This document shows positions 52,327 through 60,462 of a stretch of DNA of 64,000 nucleotides, piece after piece. This DNA comes from Eutrophocola sp964629325. Lineage in GTDB: Bacteria; Pseudomonadota; Gammaproteobacteria; Pseudomonadales; Pseudohongiellaceae. The position numbers were made by a program, and so were the translations under genes. Location of the stretch: assembly GCA_964629325.1 (NCBI GenBank), contig CAZVSC010000007.1, forward strand, positions 1 to 64,000. The letters are read 5' to 3'. Numbering within the stretch: the first letter of the stretch is position 1; every line of letters starts with the position of its first letter. The notes below the pieces were generated by a model. It saw nothing but the letters and a program-made list of their open reading frames with translations, had not been told where the DNA came from and searched no databases.

Positions 52327-53544
52327 CTACTTCTTGGACCGCTTGCTGGCCGCTGTACGCAACCTGAGTGCGTTGAGCTTGATGAAGCCTTCCGCATCCT
52401 TCTGGTTGTAGGCGCCGGCGTCGTCCTCGAATGTCGCTACTTTTTCATCGAAGAGCGAGTCGGACGCGGATTCACGGCCCACGACGATGACGTTGCCTTT
52501 ATACAGCTTCACGCGCACCTTGCCGTTGACGTGTTCCTGGGACTCGTCGATCAGGCCCTGCAGGGCGACACGCTCGGGCGACCACCAGTAGCCGTTGTAG
52601 ACCAGCGAGGCGTAGCGCGGCATCAGCTCGTCCTTCAGGTGGGCCAGTTCACGGTCCAGGGTCAGCGATTCGATGGCGCGATGGGCCGGCAGCATGATGA
52701 AGCCGCCGGGCGTTTCATAGCAGCCGCGTGATTTCATGCCGACGTAACGGTTTTCCACGATGTCGGTGCGACCGATGCCGTTTTCGCCGCCCACCTTGTT
52801 GAGGTAGGTCAGCACTTCCGCCGGGGACATCTTCTTGCCGTCGATGGCGACGATGTCGCCTTTCACGTAATCCAGTTCCAGGTAGGTTGCCTTGTCCGGC
52901 GCCGCTTCCGGCGAGACGGTCCACAGCCACATGTTCTCTTCCGGCTCGGCAGCCGGGTCTTCCAGGATGCCGCCCTCGTAAGAGATATGCAGCAGGTTGG
53001 CGTCCATGGAGTAAGGCGACTGCGTGCCGCGCTTCTGCTCCACCGGGATATTGTGCTCGGCACAGTAGGCCATCAATTTTTCGCGCGAGGTCAGGTCCCA
53101 TTCACGCCATGGGGCGATGATCTTCACGCCCGGCATGAGGGCGTAGGCGCCCAGCTCGAAACGGACCTGGTCGTTACCCTTGCCGGTGGCGCCGTGGGCG
53201 ATGGCGTCGGCACCGGTCTCTTTGGCGATCTCCACCAGCCGCTTGGCGATCAGCGGACGCGCGATGGAGGTGCCCAGCAGGTATTCGCCTTCATAGATGG
53301 TGTTGGCGCGGAACATGGGGAAAACGTAGTCGCGCACGAACTCCTCGCGAATGTCCTCGACGTAGATTTCCTTCACGCCGAGGGCCTCGGCCTTGGCGCG
53401 CGCAGGCTCCACTTCCTTGCCCTGGCCGAGGTCGGCGGTAAACGTCACCACCTCGCAGTTGTAGGTATCCATCAGCCATTTCACGATCACGGAGGTGTCG
53501 AGCCCCCCTGAATAGGCCAGTACGACTTTCTTGATATCGGACAT
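52327..53544 (-). CDS. argG: Argininosuccinate synthase
   Basis: A 405-residue ATP-pyrophosphatase-fold enzyme joining citrulline and aspartate in arginine synthesis. The P-loop-like AYSGGLDTSV lies at the N-terminus, with GATGKGNDQVRFE and SPYSMDANLLHISYEGG further on. It ends in a basic TAASKRSKK tail. It is a stand-alone gene, convergent with nth and divergent from pyrC, with a 19-base dispersed repeat just upstream of its start. Confidence 0.97.
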   Translation of the reverse strand: MSDIKKVVLAYSGGLDTSVIVKWLMDTYNCEVVTFTADLGQGKEVEPARAKAEALGVKEIYVEDIREEFVRDYVFPMFRANTIYEGEYLLGTSIARPLIAKRLVEIAKETGADAIAHGATGKGNDQVRFELGAYALMPGVKIIAPWREWDLTSREKLMAYCAEHNIPVEQKRGTQSPYSMDANLLHISYEGGILEDPAAEPEENMWLWTVSPEAAPDKATYLELDYVKGDIVAIDGKKMSPAEVLTYLNKVGGENGIGRTDIVENRYVGMKSRGCYETPGGFIMLPAHRAIESLTLDRELAHLKDELMPRYASLVYNGYWWSPERVALQGLIDESQEHVNGKVRVKLYKGNVIVVGRESASDSLFDEKVATFEDDAGAYNQKDAEGFIKLNALRLRTAASKRSKK

Positions 53545-53566
53545 CGGTTTTTCCTGCTCTGAAAAT

Positions 53567-53585
53567 GGGGTCAGAGACCTATTAA
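53567..53585. repeat. Short dispersed repeat GGGGTCAGAGACCTATTAA
   Basis: Second copy of the 19-mer at 44000 (17 of 19 bases the same). It lies in the divergent argG-pyrC control region, 23 bases upstream of the argG start. Confidence 0.7.
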
Positions 53586-53656
53586 AAGGGCGGTATTGTA
53601 CCCGCGCGCTGTCAAATTGCGAAATAGTCCACTGAGGGCGCGGTTCGGCCAGTTCC

Positions 53657-53665
53657 TGCTATAAT
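53657..53665 (+). promoter_or_regulatory. Extended -10 promoter for pyrC
   Basis: TGC-TATAAT is followed by CTGCCGCC, 40 bases before the pyrC TTG. Same pattern as at 5279 and 37038. Confidence 0.6.
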
Positions 53666-53705
53666 CTGCCGCCATTGACAGCCAGGACCCGTCGGGAACC
53701 GCGAT

Positions 53706-54740
53706 TTGACTCAGGAAATCACCCTCACCAGGCCAGACGACTGGCACCTGCATCTGCGCGACGGCCCCTTCCTGACCGATACAGTCGCCCACACCGCCCG
53801 CTACATGGGCCGCGCCATCATCATGCCGAATCTGGCGCCGCCAGTGATCACCACGGCCGACGCCCTGGCCTACCGCCAGCGCATCCAGGACCAGGTGCCG
53901 GCGGGCAGCAGTTTCCAGCCCCTGATGACCCTGTACCTCACGGATAACACAGCCCCGGAAGAAATCGCCGCAGCCAGGGCCAGCGGTCATGTCTACGGCG
54001 TCAAACTCTACCCCGCAGGCGCCACCACCAATTCTGATTTTGGCGTAACCGACATCAGGAAAACGCACAATGTCCTGGCCGCCATGAGCGAGCACGGCAT
54101 GCCGCTGCTGGTGCATGGCGAGGTTACCCGCAGCGAGATCGATATCTATGACCGCGAAAAGACGTTTATTGACGAGGTCCTCGAACCCCTGCACGCACAA
54201 TTCCCGGCGCTGAAAATCGTCTTCGAACACATCACTACGCGGGATGCCGCGCAGTTCGTGCTGGATGCAGGCGACAATATCGGCGCCACCATCACGCCGC
54301 AGCACCTGATGTTCAACCGCAACCACATGCTGGTGGGCGGCATTCGCCCCCACTACTACTGCCTGCCGATCCTCAAGCGCAACACGCACCAGCAGGCGCT
54401 GTTGGATGCGGTGGCCGGCGGCTCGAAAAAACTGTTCCTGGGCACCGACTCTGCACCGCACGCCCAGGACGCCAAGGAGAACGCCTGCGGCTGCGCCGGT
54501 TGTTTTTCCGCCCACGCCGCGCTGGAACTGTATGCCGGCGTGTTCGACGAGCTCGGCCTCCTCGACAAGCTGGAAGCCTTTGCCAGCTTCAACGGTGCGG
54601 ACTTCTACGGCCTGCCCAGGAACACTGACACGGTGACCCTGCGCAGGAAACCCTGGCAAGTGCCGGACACCTACAAGCTTGGCCACAAACAGATCGTGCC
54701 GCTCAATGCCGGCGTCGAGATGACCTGGTCCGTAACCTGA
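53706..54740 (+). CDS. pyrC: Dihydroorotase
   Basis: A 344-residue class II dihydroorotase of pyrimidine synthesis. Zinc ligands lie in WHLHLRDG (H14, H16). The carbamylated lysine is K100 (YGVKLYPAGATTNS), followed by a His in LVHGEV and in FEHITT, and the catalytic Asp in FLGTDSAPH. The start is TTG at 53706, after GGGAAC; no in-frame ATG lies nearby. It is followed 20 bases later by rnt. Confidence 0.96.
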   Translation: MTQEITLTRPDDWHLHLRDGPFLTDTVAHTARYMGRAIIMPNLAPPVITTADALAYRQRIQDQVPAGSSFQPLMTLYLTDNTAPEEIAAARASGHVYGVKLYPAGATTNSDFGVTDIRKTHNVLAAMSEHGMPLLVHGEVTRSEIDIYDREKTFIDEVLEPLHAQFPALKIVFEHITTRDAAQFVLDAGDNIGATITPQHLMFNRNHMLVGGIRPHYYCLPILKRNTHQQALLDAVAGGSKKLFLGTDSAPHAQDAKENACGCAGCFSAHAALELYAGVFDELGLLDKLEAFASFNGADFYGLPRNTDTVTLRRKPWQVPDTYKLGHKQIVPLNAGVEMTWSVT

Positions 54741-54760
54741 CGCAAACACCCCGCAGTACC

Positions 54761-55441
54761 ATGCCTGACAAAAAGACTGAAGAGACAACCGGCAAGGAAA
54801 AGGCCGATTCACCACTGGCCAACCGTTTTCGCGGTTTCCTGCCCGTCGTGGTGGACGTTGAATGCGGCGGCTTCAACAACCAGACCGACGCCATCCTGGA
54901 GATTGCCGCGGTCACCGTCGGCATGGATGAAAACGGCCTCCTGCGGCCCGAGGACACCTGGTTCTTCCGCGTCCAGCCTTTTCCCGGCGCCAACCTGGAA
55001 GAATCCGCACTGAAATTCACCGGCATCGACCCGCACCATCCGCTGCGCATCGCCCACGAGGAGCCGGAAGTATTTCGCGAGTTGTTCAAGAACATCCGCA
55101 AGAAAATGAAAGCAGAAAACTGCACCCGCGCCATCCTCGTCGGCCACAACGCCCATTTCGATCACGGTTTCGTCAATGCCGCCGCCGAGCGCAACAGCAT
55201 GAAGCGCAATCCCTTCCATCCCTTTTCCAGCCTCGACACCGCCTCGATGAGCGCTCTCGCCTTCGGCCAGACCGTGCTTTCACGCGCCTGCGAGGCGGCG
55301 GGCATCGACTTCAGCAACGAAGAGGCGCATTCGGCGCGCTACGATGCTGAAAAGACCGCCGAGCTGTTCTGCTACATCATCAACCGCTGGCAGGCCCTTG
55401 GCGGCTGGCCCCTCGACGCGGCACCCGCGCACGAAAAATAA
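54761..55441 (+). CDS. rnt: Ribonuclease T
   Basis: A 226-residue DEDDh 3'-5' exonuclease that trims tRNA and other stable RNA 3' ends. The first acidic motif is VVDVECGGFNNQTD (D32, E34). The later motifs are ILVGHNAHFDHGFVN and the catalytic His in HSARYDAEKTAELF. Length is close to the E. coli enzyme (215). It forms an operon with pyrC, a conserved pair in gammaproteobacteria. Confidence 0.96.
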   Translation: MPDKKTEETTGKEKADSPLANRFRGFLPVVVDVECGGFNNQTDAILEIAAVTVGMDENGLLRPEDTWFFRVQPFPGANLEESALKFTGIDPHHPLRIAHEEPEVFRELFKNIRKKMKAENCTRAILVGHNAHFDHGFVNAAAERNSMKRNPFHPFSSLDTASMSALAFGQTVLSRACEAAGIDFSNEEAHSARYDAEKTAELFCYIINRWQALGGWPLDAAPAHEK

Positions 55442-55468
55442 GCAAGAATTGGTCATGCGGGAACGGGC

Positions 55469-55482
55469 TTGATCAAGGTCAA
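55469..55482 (+). promoter_or_regulatory. FNR/ANR-type binding site upstream of the universal stress gene
   Basis: TTGATCAAGGTCAA fits the TTGAT-N4-GTCAA (ANR/DNR) or TTGAT-N4-ATCAA (FNR) consensus. Its centre lies about 40 bases before a start point expected from the CTCTAAAGT -10-like region, the position of a class II activator site. Confidence 0.6.
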
Positions 55483-55551
55483 TGCCGCCTGTGGCCGCGG
55501 ACTCTAAAGTACCCCTGTAAACCAAAAACACACAGGTACGAGGAGTTTTAC

Positions 55552-56361
55552 ATGGCTATGGCTGCAAGCAGGAAAATCTTTGTCATCATCGACGCCACCC
55601 AGGAACAGCACCTGGCACTGGAGCGGCTGATCATCACGTCCGAGATCAACGAGCCGAATTCCCACGTTCATCTGTTCATCAGTGTCGACCCGGAGCGGTC
55701 CAGTCTCGCAGCGGATAACGACAACCTGTACCGTGATGATGCCTGGCTGAAGACCATCACCGACAAGCTCGATGCCGCCGGCGCCAAATACACCTACGAA
55801 TTCTGCTGGTCCAACGAGTGGCAGAAGGCCGTACTGAAAAGCGCCCAGCGTTACCAGCCGGACCATATTTTCATGCCGGCTCCGCTTGGCAAGAAGGGGC
55901 TGTTCAGCAACGAGCAGTGGGCGCTGCTGCGTACGTCTGTCGCACCGATCTCCATCGTGCGCTCTACCGAAGTCAAGCCGCGCAAGAAACTGCTGGCCGC
56001 CATCAATATCCAGAAGCATGACGATCCGGCCTACGCCAGGCTCAATGAAAAGATCCTGGCCAAGGGTCAGGAAGTGGCAGGCCACTACGGCGCCGATTTC
56101 TATGTGATCAATGCCTACAAGGACAGCATGCATTTCCCCGACCGCCAGAAGATCATGAAATTGTCCGGCCTGCCGACCGACCGTGTGCATGTCGAGGAAG
56201 GCGACCCGGCCAGCGTGATTTCACGCTACGCCAAGGAAATCGACGCCGACACTGTCCTGATCGGCACGATGGCCCGCCAGGGTGCCGCCGCCCTCATGCG
56301 CGGCAACACCTCCGAAAAGCTGTTGAGCAAGCTCGACCTCGACGTGATCGCGCTGTCATAA
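55552..56361 (+). CDS. Universal stress protein, tandem UspA domains
   Basis: A 269-residue protein with two UspA-like domains (about residues 5-135 and 140-269), like UspE. The second domain has the nucleotide-binding G-2x-G-9x-G region in degenerate form (VLIGTMARQGAAALMRGNTSEKLL). The Shine-Dalgarno AGGAG is well placed before the ATG at 55552. The upstream FNR/ANR-like box suggests induction under low oxygen, as for several Pseudomonas Usp genes. Confidence 0.88.
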   Translation: MAMAASRKIFVIIDATQEQHLALERLIITSEINEPNSHVHLFISVDPERSSLAADNDNLYRDDAWLKTITDKLDAAGAKYTYEFCWSNEWQKAVLKSAQRYQPDHIFMPAPLGKKGLFSNEQWALLRTSVAPISIVRSTEVKPRKKLLAAINIQKHDDPAYARLNEKILAKGQEVAGHYGADFYVINAYKDSMHFPDRQKIMKLSGLPTDRVHVEEGDPASVISRYAKEIDADTVLIGTMARQGAAALMRGNTSEKLLSKLDLDVIALS

Positions 56362-56565
56362 ACAGCCCCTGCCGTACCCCCTTGGCGGGGCGGATGTTGC
56401 AGTCACCGCCCGGCCTTTTCACAATCCGCCAATACACCCCAACCCGGTTTATTGTAAAACTGGCAAATAGCTGATTTATTTAATAATATTTCTCCTTTGC
56501 GCCGTGACCCCCGGGGCCGGTAAAACAATAAAACAGTAAACCTGGTATAGGCACAGCGGCCCTGC

Positions 56566-58227
56566 ATGAATGATTTTCCGGACAGCAACGACGTCCAGGC
56601 CTGGATGGACTATGTCGCCACGCTGCCTTCCCTCGGTGAACACTGGGTGGAAACGTGCAAGGCACCCGGCAACCCCGTCATCCTGGCCGACACGCTCGGC
56701 GCCAGCCTGAAAGCCAAAACCGCCCTGACCGGCACCTTTCTGTTAGCCAGGCGTATCAAGCAAACCTGCCCTGGCCAGAACGTTGGCCTGCTCCTGCCCA
56801 CCACGGCCGGCGGCCTGCTGGCCGGCATGGCGGTGATGGTGCTCGGCAAGACCCTGGTGACACTCAACTACACGGCCCCACTGGATACCATCCACTCGGC
56901 CATCGAACAGGCCGGCCTGAAAACGGTGTATACCTCACGCCGGTTCCTGGACAAGCTGAAGACCCGCGGCATCGATCTTGAACCCCTCAAGGACGTCGTC
57001 GACCTGGTCATGCTGGAAGACCTGCAAGCCGGTATCTCGCCCTTGGAAAAGCTGCTGACACTGGCCCAGTGCAAGGTCATGTCCGCCGCCTGGTTGCGCC
57101 GGAAATACTGCCGCACACCGGCTACAGACACTACCGCAGTGATCCTGTTTTCCAGCGGCAGCGAGGGCGAACCCAAGGGCGTCATGCTGAGCCACCGCAA
57201 CATCCTCGCCAACGTGAAGCAGGTGGCGAAGATCCTCGATGCCGACGCAGACGATGTCATCCTGGCCAACCTGCCCATCTTTCATTCCTTCGGGCTCACT
57301 GCCTGCCAGTTCCTCCCCCTGCTGGAACGGATCAAGGTGGTGTGTCACATCGATCCCACAGACGTGGTCACCAATGCCCGTGTCATCCAGGAGCAGAAGG
57401 CCACCTTGCTGTTCGGCACTTCCAGCTTCTTCCGCCTGTACACCCGCAACCCGAAGGTCACGCCGGAACACCTCGCCAGCCTGCGGCTGACCATCGCCGG
57501 TGCCGAGCGGTTGCAACCGGAAATCAGCGTGGCATTCCAGAAGCGCTTCGGGCAGAAAGTTCATGAAGGCTACGGCTGCACCGAATTATCGCCCGTGGCC
57601 TGCGTCAATACGCCCTTCCCCAACCTGGAAAGTCCACACCTGAAGGACAACAACAAACCCGGCACTGTGGGGAAAGCGATACCCGGTACCCGCGTGCGCA
57701 TCGCCGACCCCGAGTCACTGCAGGAACTGCCGCTGGGCACCGCCGGCATGATCATGGTGGCAGGTCCGCAGGTGATGCAGGGTTACCTGAACAACTCCGC
57801 GTTGACCAGCAAGGTCGTGCCTGAAATCGACGGGTACCGCTGGTACGTTACCGGTGACAAGGGCTCACTCGATGAAGACGGCTTCCTGACCATCCAGGAC
57901 CGCTACGCCCGCTTCGCCAAGATCAGCGGCGAGATGATCGGTCTCGGCAATGTCGAGGAAGTGGTGCGCAAGGCCATCAATGATGAGGATATCGAAGTCA
58001 TGGCCGTCAGCATCCCGGATCCGAAGAAAGGCGAGATGATCGTCATCCTGTCGACGCAGGAGCTCCACGACCAGAAACTACGGCCGAAACTGCACAGCGG
58101 CGGGCTCAACAACCTGGCCCTGCCCGCCGCCTATATCACCGTGGACACCATTCCCAAACTGGGCTCCGGCAAGGCGGATTACGCCACCGCCAAGGAAGTC
58201 GCCAGGCAGGCCATTCTGGCGCGCTAA
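56566..58227 (+). CDS. AMP-dependent acyl-ACP synthetase-like ligase (Aas C-terminal type)
   Basis: A 553-residue ANL-superfamily enzyme that activates an acyl group with ATP. The P-loop is FSSGSEGEPKGVMLSHRN; the A5 motif is GYGCTELSP and the A7 motif YVTGDKGSLDEDGFL, and the final catalytic Lys lies in KLGSGKADYAT. The SEGEPKG form and overall layout match the synthetase half of Aas (2-acyl-GPE acyltransferase/acyl-ACP synthetase). The acyltransferase half is absent, so a free-standing acyl-ACP synthetase is likely. It lies between usp and bfd, each with its own spacing. Confidence 0.85.
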   Translation: MNDFPDSNDVQAWMDYVATLPSLGEHWVETCKAPGNPVILADTLGASLKAKTALTGTFLLARRIKQTCPGQNVGLLLPTTAGGLLAGMAVMVLGKTLVTLNYTAPLDTIHSAIEQAGLKTVYTSRRFLDKLKTRGIDLEPLKDVVDLVMLEDLQAGISPLEKLLTLAQCKVMSAAWLRRKYCRTPATDTTAVILFSSGSEGEPKGVMLSHRNILANVKQVAKILDADADDVILANLPIFHSFGLTACQFLPLLERIKVVCHIDPTDVVTNARVIQEQKATLLFGTSSFFRLYTRNPKVTPEHLASLRLTIAGAERLQPEISVAFQKRFGQKVHEGYGCTELSPVACVNTPFPNLESPHLKDNNKPGTVGKAIPGTRVRIADPESLQELPLGTAGMIMVAGPQVMQGYLNNSALTSKVVPEIDGYRWYVTGDKGSLDEDGFLTIQDRYARFAKISGEMIGLGNVEEVVRKAINDEDIEVMAVSIPDPKKGEMIVILSTQELHDQKLRPKLHSGGLNNLALPAAYITVDTIPKLGSGKADYATAKEVARQAILAR

Positions 58228-58233
58228 AGCGGG

Positions 58234-58260
58234 ATAAAAGATAAAGGATGAAAGATAAAT
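58234..58260. repeat. Heptamer array, GATAAAN units
   Basis: Four 7-base units: GATAAAA, GATAAAG, GATGAAA, GATAAAT. They are the reverse complement type of the array at 58343. Confidence 0.75.
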
Positions 58261-58342
58261 GGAACGACACTTTGAACACTAATTATCTTTAATTTCAACA
58301 TGTTACATTGAGAACACGCTTCTGCATCGTAACGCTGTCTGC

Positions 58343-58394
58343 TTTTATCTTTTATCCTTTATCTTTTATCTCATCTCTCGCATCTCGTATCTCC
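58343..58394. repeat. Heptamer array, YTTTATC units
   Basis: Seven 7-base units: TTTTATC twice, CTTTATC, TTTTATC, then the diverged TCATCTC, TCGCATC and TCGTATC. It is inverted with respect to 58234-58260. Confidence 0.75.
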
Positions 58395-58482
58395 TGTTGA
58401 TCCATGTCATGGCGCCATTCCAGGCCCTGACGGCAGAATATCCCCCGTGTAAGGCACTGGATTTATTGATAACTTTCTTGTT

Positions 58483-58503
58483 TGACAATGATTCTCATTT
58501 AGC
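58483..58503 (+). promoter_or_regulatory. Fur box upstream of bfd
   Basis: TGACAATGATTCTCATTTAG matches the Fur consensus GATAATGATAATCATTATC in most positions. A second partial ATTCTCAT follows at about 58509. It lies about 45 bases before the bfd start, as expected for iron repression of bfd. Confidence 0.7.
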
Positions 58504-58548
58504 TTAGCATTCTCATCCATCAGGCCTCCTAACAGAATCTATCGACCC

Positions 58549-58740
58549 ATGTACGTCTGTCTTTGCAAAGCTGTCACCGACCGCCAGATCAAGGAATTTG
58601 TGAATGGCGGTGCCGGTTCTTTCGAGGAAGTCTGCAAGCAGCTGGGTGTCGCCACCCAGTGCGGCAAGTGCAGCACGCTGGCGCAGAACATTGTGGAGTC
58701 CACCGTCAAGAAGACCCCGTTCGTCGAAGCCTCTAGCTAG
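58549..58740 (+). CDS. bfd: Bacterioferritin-associated ferredoxin
   Basis: A 63-residue [2Fe-2S] protein that reduces the bacterioferritin core to release iron. All four cluster cysteines are at C4, C6, C38 and C41, the E. coli positions. The ATG at 58549 is preceded by a Fur box, consistent with induction under iron starvation. bfr follows 188 bases downstream, a classic partnership. Confidence 0.96.
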   Translation: MYVCLCKAVTDRQIKEFVNGGAGSFEEVCKQLGVATQCGKCSTLAQNIVESTVKKTPFVEASS

Positions 58741-58778
58741 TTTACCTCCTTCTCCGCCTACCCCACCGAATAAATACA

Positions 58779-58803
58779 AATACGAGCAATACGCATTCGT
58801 ATT
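58779..58803. promoter_or_regulatory. Inverted repeat between bfd and bfr
   Basis: AATACGA and TCGTATT are separated by 11 bases, about 125 bases before bfr. It could be a regulatory dyad for bfr; there is no T-run, so it is not a typical terminator. Confidence 0.35.
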
Positions 58804-58928
58804 CGCGTTTTATGCTGAAAAATTAGGCACTTATCCCGCGTGCAAAGTGGACAATCCCTGCCCCAGCGGCCACAATAGCCCCTGCCTCAATCCTGAGAAA
58901 TCCACAGATCTGAATTACGGGAATCCAT

Positions 58929-59408
58929 ATGAAAGGTGACAGCAAGGTAATCGAACATCTCAACAAGGTGCTGGGCAACGAACTGGTTGCCATCAACCAG
59001 TACTTCCTGCATGCCAAAATGTTTGAAGACTGGGGCCTGAAGGAACTGGCGGAGGTTACCCGACACGAATCCATCGATGAAATGAAGCACGCGGACGACA
59101 TCATCGACCGCATCCTCTTCCTCGAGGGCTTTCCCAACCTGCAGGACCTGGGCAAGCTGCACATCGGCGAGGACACCGAGGAAATGCTGCGCTGCGACCT
59201 CGACCTGGAGATGCGCGCCATCCCCGACCTGCGCGAAGCCGTCGCCTACTGCGAGTCCGTAAAGGACTTCCCCAGCCGCGACCTGTTCCAGGGCATCCTC
59301 AATGACGAGGAAAACCACGTGGACTGGCTGGAGACCCAGCTTGGCCTGATCGACAAGATGGGCATCCAGAACTACCTGGCCGAGAAGATGGACGAAGGCG
59401 GCAACTGA
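58929..59408 (+). CDS. bfr: Bacterioferritin
   Basis: A 159-residue subunit of the 24-mer iron store. Haem-ligand M52 and ferroxidase residues E18, E51 and H54 are at the E. coli positions, with later ligands in LDLEMRA and NDEENHVDW (H130). The subunit is therefore of the haem-binding, catalytically competent type. The ATG at 58929 starts the usual MKGDSKVIEHLN. A strong terminator follows. Confidence 0.97.
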   Translation: MKGDSKVIEHLNKVLGNELVAINQYFLHAKMFEDWGLKELAEVTRHESIDEMKHADDIIDRILFLEGFPNLQDLGKLHIGEDTEEMLRCDLDLEMRAIPDLREAVAYCESVKDFPSRDLFQGILNDEENHVDWLETQLGLIDKMGIQNYLAEKMDEGGN

Positions 59409-59420
59409 TTCGCCCCGCAT

Positions 59421-59450
59421 AAAAAAAGCAGCCCTCGGGCTGCTTTTTTT
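59421..59450. terminator. Bidirectional terminator between bfr and pnuC
   Basis: AGCAGCC-CTCG-GGCTGCT flanked by seven A on the left and seven T on the right. It serves bfr on the plus strand and pnuC on the minus strand. Confidence 0.9.
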
Positions 59451-60024
59451 ATGCCGGAGATTTTGCCTGACTTTGGTATAACCGGCGCCAGTGCAGGTAG
59501 CCGAACACCACGATGACCACGTAAGCGGCAAAGAGCAGCGCCGTCAGGGTCAGGCCGCGATCCATGTAAAGGAAGATGGACAGCCCGTCGATGACGAACC
59601 AGTACAGCCAGTTCTCCAGCACCTTCCACACCACCAGGAAAGTGGTGAGCACACTGGCCCAGGTAGTGAAGGCGTCGAGATACGGCCAGGCCGCTTCGGT
59701 GTAGCTGGCCATGATCCAGCCATTGATGCCGGCGGCAATCACCAGGGCGATGATCATGGCCCCGTGCTGCCAGGTTTTCAGGGTCCTGATATGCACGCCC
59801 TGGTGCGCCCTGCCCCCGTAGCGCCACTCGTACCAGCCCACCACAGCCATCACGACATAGAACACGTTGAGCGCGGATTCCATCAGCAGGCTCACGTCCC
59901 AGAAGATGACGGTGAAGATCGCGGAACTGGCAAAAGCGCAATACCAGCAGGCGCTATGTTCACGCGCGGCCAGCAGCAGGTAGGCGATGGCCAGGACAAC
60001 CGCCAGGGCTTCGAGGGTGAACAT
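59449..60024 (-). CDS. pnuC: PnuC family vitamin transporter (nicotinamide riboside or thiamine)
   Basis: A 191-residue inner-membrane protein with about seven helices. The motif ALNVFYVVMAVVGWYEWRYGG and the VWKVLENWLYWFVIDGLSIFLYMDRG segment are typical of PnuC facilitators. Members transport nicotinamide riboside (PnuC), riboflavin (PnuX) or thiamine (PnuT). It lies three bases downstream of a gene for a YkoF-like thiamine-binding protein, which makes thiamine a serious alternative. No TPP riboswitch was recognised upstream of the operon. Confidence 0.88.
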   Translation of the reverse strand: MFTLEALAVVLAIAYLLLAAREHSACWYCAFASSAIFTVIFWDVSLLMESALNVFYVVMAVVGWYEWRYGGRAHQGVHIRTLKTWQHGAMIIALVIAAGINGWIMASYTEAAWPYLDAFTTWASVLTTFLVVWKVLENWLYWFVIDGLSIFLYMDRGLTLTALLFAAYVVIVVFGYLHWRRLYQSQAKSPA

Positions 60025-60027
60025 CGG

Positions 60028-60276
60028 TCAGGACAGTTCGTGGCCGGGGATGAACTTGGCGACAAACACTTCCCGGCCGTGCTTCCCGTAACTCCAGGCA
60101 AACAGTTCCTTCAGGGTGTCCATGACATAGGCGTATTCCCCGTGGATCATTGTCGAGGTGGCCGACGTGTTTACCACCAGGCCGTCGCGCTTGTTCAGTT
60201 CGGTGATGAAATCCTTGATCAGGGTTTTGTAGTCGGCATGGAAGGGATAGAGGCTCAGCTCAACGGTTAATTGCAT
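60028..60276 (-). CDS. YkoF/MTH1187-like thiamine-binding-fold protein
   Basis: An 82-residue ferredoxin-like protein resembling the YkoF/MTH1187 (UPF0045) thiamine-binding family: MQLTVELSLYPFHADYKTLI at the start, then a central STMIHGEYAYVMDTLKELF helix. The ATG at 60276 follows a very strong GGAGGGGA; a TTG at 60291 is less likely. It is the gene before pnuC in the same operon, so the pair may bind and import thiamine or a related pyrimidine. The family match is by eye only. Confidence 0.6.
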   Translation of the reverse strand: MQLTVELSLYPFHADYKTLIKDFITELNKRDGLVVNTSATSTMIHGEYAYVMDTLKELFAWSYGKHGREVFVAKFIPGHELS

Positions 60277-60278
60277 CT

Positions 60279-60404
60279 TTATCCCCTCCAATAGGATTTG
60301 AGCCTGTCTTTCTTATACTGGTCTTCAATATTGTTTTGATACTGCGGTAACTTCCAGAGAATAAACAGGTTTTCGGCCTTTTCCAAGGGAATTCGCCGGC
60401 GCAC
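60279..60404 (-). CDS. Possible 41-residue basic peptide upstream of the YkoF-like gene
   Basis: A frame from GTG at 60404 to TAA at 60279 codes for a basic, Tyr/Leu-rich peptide (LEKAENLFILWKLPQ; QYKKDRLKSYWRG). The GTG follows GGGGGAGGG, itself in the stem of a CCCCCG/CGGGGG hairpin. The stop overlaps the Shine-Dalgarno of the next gene, suggesting translational coupling. It may be a real small gene, a leader peptide or a remnant. Confidence 0.35.
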   Translation of the reverse strand: MRRRIPLEKAENLFILWKLPQYQNNIEDQYKKDRLKSYWRG

Positions 60405-60462
60405 AAAGCCCTCCCCCGCCTGGACGGGGGTGGATTTGGAATTAAACAGGGATATCAGGCGC

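Larger units (their letters stand above)
58228..58548. other. Intergenic region with inverted heptamer arrays and a Fur box
   Basis: These 321 bases between the acyl-ACP synthetase-like gene and bfd contain no protein-like frame. They hold two mutually inverted GATAAAN/NTTTATC heptamer arrays (58234 and 58343) around an AT-rich core of about 80 bases, and an iron-control site just before bfd. Confidence 0.7.

Noticed and set aside
53571..54815. Minus-strand open frame of 414 codons
   Set aside because: Antisense to pyrC, which has all catalytic residues.
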